Of a DNA stretch of 64,000 bases, positions 60,981 through 64,000 are shown one piece after another. The notes below the pieces were generated by a model. It made no database searches and was not told where the DNA came from. It worked only from the letters and a program-made list of their open reading frames with translations. Both the position numbers and the translations under genes were made by a program. Within the stretch, counting starts at the first letter, position 1. The number at the start of each line of letters is the position of its first letter. This DNA comes from UBA4742 sp963785815 (GTDB lineage Bacteria; Actinomycetota; Acidimicrobiia; Acidimicrobiales; Acidimicrobilacustridaceae): positions 1,116,001 to 1,180,000 of the forward strand of contig CAWAWN010000002.1 of assembly GCA_963785815.1 (NCBI GenBank). The letters are read 5' to 3'.

Positions 60981-63512
60981 TCATCTGGGGGGTCGAGCCA
61001 GATCGTAGCGGCCCAGGGTGTCCAACAGCTGGCGCGCCCGGTGGTCGAAGGTGTGGTGGGCCAGCACGATCTCGCGGCCGGCCGCGGCCCGCCGCCGGGC
61101 GGCGATGGGGTCGTCCAACGCCAAGTCGACCGCTTGGCGGAGCTCTTCGGCGTCCTGGTAGGTGCTCACCGCGTCGCCGAACAGCACCTCGAGCTCGGGC
61201 AGGTGGTCCGACACGATGGGCGTGCCGCAGGCCAGGGCGTCGAACAGGCGGTTGGACACGATCCCCGAGTTGCGCATCGTGTCCCAGTGGTCGTTGAGCA
61301 GGACGCCCACCGACGAGTAGACGGTGGCCAGCTCGTCGTTGGGCACGAAGTCGGACATGATCAGCGCCGGGTCCACGAAGTCGCGCCAGCCCTCGCCGTA
61401 GATGGCGGGGCGCAACCCGGTGGCCAGGGCGTAGGCCACCGCCGGGCGGAAGACCCGCCGGGTCATGGCCACCACGGCCACGGCGTGGGCGTGCTCGGGA
61501 TCCGGCGGCCGGGGTCCGAATCGGCGCGGGTCGGTGGCCTGGAGCATGACCTCGACCGGGGTCCGGGTGCGGGCCCGCAGGTCGGCGGCCAGCCGTTCCG
61601 AGGCCACCAGCACCAGGTCGGCCTCGTCGCACTCGCGGGTGTCGACCGATTCGGGATGGCTGATGAGCCACAGCACGTGGCGCTGGCCCGGTGTGCGCTC
61701 CACCGGGGTCAGGCCGCGCATCACGATGTGCACGTCGCAGGACCGCCCGGCCGGGTCGTCGGCCATGTCGGAGGTCTGCAGGTGCACCGAGTGCGCCTCG
61801 CGGCGCAGGGCCCGGGCCAGGGCCTGGGCCATGTGCCAGTCCCCCCACACGGCCGCGGCCCGCATGGTGGGGGCGGCGACGGTCACCGCGAAGCGCAGGT
61901 GCTCGGTGACCCGGTCGCCGCGGGCCAGGGCCAGCAGCGTGGGACCCTGGCGGTCGACCACCCGCCGCCAGTCGGGGCTGTCGGGGTCGATGGGACGCGA
62001 CAGGGCGCGCACCGACCGCACCGGCCGGTGGTCCAGGATCACTGCCGACGGGACGGCCACCACCCGACCGCCGCCGGCTCGGAGGCGGCCGCACAGGTCG
62101 ACCACGGCGGCGTCGAAGTCGTCGATGGAGGCCAGCCCGCCGGCCTCGTCGAAGGCTCCCCGGTCGACCACCAGGCAGGCGCCGGAGGCGGCCGCCACCT
62201 CGGTGACCGGCAGGTCGGGGCGTACCGGGGTTCCGGCCTGGCGGGCCTCGGCCACCGGGCCCGACAGCCCCGATGCCACCACGTCCAGTCCCAGTTCGCG
62301 CACCCGCAGGTCGTGGGGCGTGGCTGCCGACACGGCCCGCTCGGGGTGCACCAGCAGAGGTGTGGCCGCCAGCACGTCGTCGCCGATGGTGGCGCCCAGG
62401 CGGGCCAGCCAGCTGGGCTCGAGGGGCACGCTGGAGTCGGCCATGAAGCACAGGATCCGACCCTTGGCCTTGGCCGCGGCGCTGGCCGCAGCCGCGGTCA
62501 CCGTCTTGTGGTCGCAGCGCACGATCACCGCCGGCACGCCGGGCGGGGCGGCGGCCCGGGGACCGGTGGCGGCGATGACCCACTCGAGCTCGATGCCCGG
62601 GGTCACCGGCGGGATCCGGGTCAGGGCCTTGTCGGTGACGATGATGATGGACACCCGTCGGGCGAAGGCCGGCGGCTCGGCCACCCGCTGCATGCTCTCG
62701 GTCAGGTCCCGGCGGCGTTGGACGAGCTGGCCGCGGCCCGGCAGGGCGTTGACGATCAGGCCCAGCTTGGACGCCCGCCGGGAGATCCGGCGCTGGCGCA
62801 CCCCCAGCTCCTGGGCCAGCCGGGCGCCCCGGGCGTCGATGGCCAGGGCGGCGCGCACCATGGTGCGGCGCAGCTGCACGCGCTGCTGGCGGATCAGGCG
62901 GCGCAGGTCCTCGGCGTTGGCCCGCTCGTTCTCGAGCGCGGCCCGGAGGCTGGCATCGCTGGCCACCGGGTCGCCACCGGGGGCGGAGCCGACGGCCGGA
63001 CCCGGGTCGAACAGGTCGGTCTTGGACAGCTGCATCAGCCGTCGGCACCCGAACTCGGCGGCCAGCAGGGCCAGGCCGGGCACGGCCACGTCACTCGGCC
63101 AACGGGTGCCGACCGGGTCGACCATGGCGTCGGCCGCGGGGGCGACGTGGATGATCACCTCGGGCCGGTACCGGGCCAGCGTGTCGCGCAGCGAGGTCGG
63201 TGAGGAGGGGTCGGCCACCACCAGGGTGGCGCTGCCGGGAACGTCCTGGGCCAGGCGGCTCAGCCGCTCCTCGTCGATGTCGGCCAGCACCAGTTGGCGC
63301 GGGGCGCGCCGGGCCGCCTCGTGGGCCAGCTCCCGACCGAGGGGCTCACCCGCGCCGATGATGAGCACCGTGGCCGTCTCCAGCGGGCCGCCGAGGTCGG
63401 CGTCCGACCAGGACGGCTCGTGGAGCTGCTGGAGCTCCTGGAGCTCGACGGCGGGCTCGTCCGCGGCCCGCGACTCCGGCCCACCGGGCGAGTCGGGCGA
63501 GATCTCCGCCAT
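60981..63512 (-). CDS. Large fusion: SDR-like domain, GT2-like domain, GT4-like domain
   Basis: About 843 residues from ATG 63512; ATG 63575 would add 21 low-complexity residues. Domain 1 (about 45-180) is a Rossmann domain, TVLIIGAGEPLGRELAHEAARR, LVLADIDEERL and PEVIIHVAPAADA, like polysaccharide-biosynthesis CapD-type SDRs but without a visible YxxxK. A coiled helix region follows (ENERANAEDLRRLIRQQRVQL). Domain 2 (about 285-500) is GT2-like with VSIIIVTDKAL and CFMADSSVPLEPSW. Domain 3 (about 540-843) is GT-B-like: SNRLFDALACGTPIVSDHLPELEVLF. First gene of the six-gene operon. The SDR part is probably structural. Confidence 0.68.
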   Translation of the reverse strand: MAEISPDSPGGPESRAADEPAVELQELQQLHEPSWSDADLGGPLETATVLIIGAGEPLGRELAHEAARRAPRQLVLADIDEERLSRLAQDVPGSATLVVADPSSPTSLRDTLARYRPEVIIHVAPAADAMVDPVGTRWPSDVAVPGLALLAAEFGCRRLMQLSKTDLFDPGPAVGSAPGGDPVASDASLRAALENERANAEDLRRLIRQQRVQLRRTMVRAALAIDARGARLAQELGVRQRRISRRASKLGLIVNALPGRGQLVQRRRDLTESMQRVAEPPAFARRVSIIIVTDKALTRIPPVTPGIELEWVIAATGPRAAAPPGVPAVIVRCDHKTVTAAAASAAAKAKGRILCFMADSSVPLEPSWLARLGATIGDDVLAATPLLVHPERAVSAATPHDLRVRELGLDVVASGLSGPVAEARQAGTPVRPDLPVTEVAAASGACLVVDRGAFDEAGGLASIDDFDAAVVDLCGRLRAGGGRVVAVPSAVILDHRPVRSVRALSRPIDPDSPDWRRVVDRQGPTLLALARGDRVTEHLRFAVTVAAPTMRAAAVWGDWHMAQALARALRREAHSVHLQTSDMADDPAGRSCDVHIVMRGLTPVERTPGQRHVLWLISHPESVDTRECDEADLVLVASERLAADLRARTRTPVEVMLQATDPRRFGPRPPDPEHAHAVAVVAMTRRVFRPAVAYALATGLRPAIYGEGWRDFVDPALIMSDFVPNDELATVYSSVGVLLNDHWDTMRNSGIVSNRLFDALACGTPIVSDHLPELEVLFGDAVSTYQDAEELRQAVDLALDDPIAARRRAAAGREIVLAHHTFDHRARQLLDTLGRYDLARPPR

Positions 63513-63866
63513 CAGGGCCGCCGCCGGGCGCGCCGCGGCCCGCGGCCGGTGCCCCTGGGCCGGGTTGCGACCCATCCCAGCGCGAGATCGGTGTGGATGT
63601 TCGCGGCCTGCACCCTTCTTCCGGGATCACCGGCCTGCTCGCCCCTGCGCGGAGCCAGTCCGAGGACCACGCGATCGGTCACCCAGAGTGGTCGGTGCAT
63701 CCTTGTCATCCCGCGCTGGTCTGTCAACTGATCGACGGGGTCCGGGCCGGTTGTTGCCGGCACGGCGATGACCCAGTGTAGCGAGACCGGATACGCTGGC
63801 ACCCGGTCGGGGGCGGACGACCGATCGCATTCCTCCGGCACGTCTGGCGACCCCCCCAAAGGTGTC
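63513..63866. promoter_or_regulatory. Divergent intergenic region between the glycan operon and the export permease
   Basis: This 354-base gap holds no gene I can support. A plus-strand TACGCT (63792-63797) could be the -10 box for the permease, leaving a leader of about 65 bases. A minus-strand TACACT (rc of AGTGTA, near 63774) could serve the operon to the left, though about 260 bases from its start. AAAGGTG before ATG 63867 is the ribosome site. No -35 boxes stand out. Confidence 0.35.
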
Positions 63867-64000
63867 ATGGCCACCACCACCCCCAACCGCACGATCTCGG
63901 TCTACGAACCCACGGTCACGGGCCTGCCGCCGCTGCGCGCCTACTTCGAGAGCGTGTGGGAACGGCGGGTCTTCGTGTGGCACATGGCCCGGACGAAGAT
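63867..64000 (+). CDS. ABC-2 type polysaccharide-export permease, N-terminal end
   Basis: Only the first 44 codons are in the window, from ATG 63867. The sequence has VYEPTVTGLPPLRAYFESVWERRVFVWHMARTK, the cytoplasmic N-terminus seen in permeases of Wzm/Tag-type export systems, where a short amphipathic segment precedes the first membrane helix. Paired with an ATPase (expected just outside the window), it would export a lipid-linked glycan. The call is from a short fragment in a fitting context. Confidence 0.55.
   Translation, partial: MATTTPNRTISVYEPTVTGLPPLRAYFESVWERRVFVWHMARTK

Noticed and set aside
1..64000. tRNA, rRNA, CRISPR arrays, insertion sequences, integrases or att sites
   Set aside because: I looked for cloverleaf-like segments, regularly spaced repeats, transposase motifs and terminal inverted repeats in the gaps and saw none; a dedicated scan would be needed to exclude small RNAs.

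Overview
This window is GC-rich, gene-dense chromosomal DNA with many GTG and TTG starts and many 4-base start/stop overlaps. It looks actinobacterial. The left edge has an acyl-CoA carboxylase beta/epsilon pair, a mycothiol-type DinB-like protein and a MeaA-type mutase. From the sequence alone I would guess class Acidimicrobiia, but the exact taxon is inference. At least seven genes show a TANNNT box 6-8 bases before the start codon, the usual layout of leaderless transcription in actinobacteria.

Region 1 (1-9.6 kb) is mostly housekeeping: carboxylase tail, phosphoesterase, two GGDEF-type proteins (one frameshifted), MeaA-type acyl-CoA mutase, Aat transferase, 3-hydroxyacyl-CoA dehydrogenase and a peptidase-S51-like protein with an altered nucleophile. 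Region 2 (9.6-20 kb) starts a surface-polysaccharide locus on the + strand: glycosyltransferase, chain-length/BY-kinase, Wzy-like polymerase, left-handed beta-helix acyltransferase, nucleotide-sugar dehydrogenase, glycosyltransferase, sugar epimerase, multi-spanning membrane protein and glycosyltransferase.

Region 3 (20-45.8 kb) is the most unusual part. It holds a 1110-residue protein joining three methyltransferase-type modules and a glycosyltransferase. It also holds five tandem paralogous cobalamin-type radical SAM enzymes of about 850-900 residues on the - strand (one broken by two frameshifts) and seven PhyH-like Fe(II)/2-oxoglutarate oxygenases (one frameshifted), with a glycosyltransferase and a second beta-helix acyltransferase among them.

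Region 4 (45.9-53.1 kb) carries a SPASM-like radical SAM protein, a sulfotransferase, a GT4-GT2 fusion and four tandem sulfotransferases. Region 5 (63.5-53.1 kb, - strand) is a six-gene coupled operon: SDR-glycosyltransferase fusion, ModA-like lipoprotein, sulfotransferase-like protein, an uncharacterised 685-residue protein, a GT2-GT4 fusion and a protein of four ~130-residue repeats. The window ends in the first codons of a probable ABC-2 polysaccharide-export permease.

Together regions 2-5 read as one large glycan assembly and decoration island: nucleotide sugars are made, chains assembled and polymerised, and then (inference) modified by C-methylation or other radical chemistry, hydroxylation, O-methylation, acylation and sulfation before export. 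The tandem expansion of radical SAM, PhyH and sulfotransferase families suggests one enzyme per modified position. I saw no tRNA, rRNA, CRISPR array, insertion sequence or phage gene.
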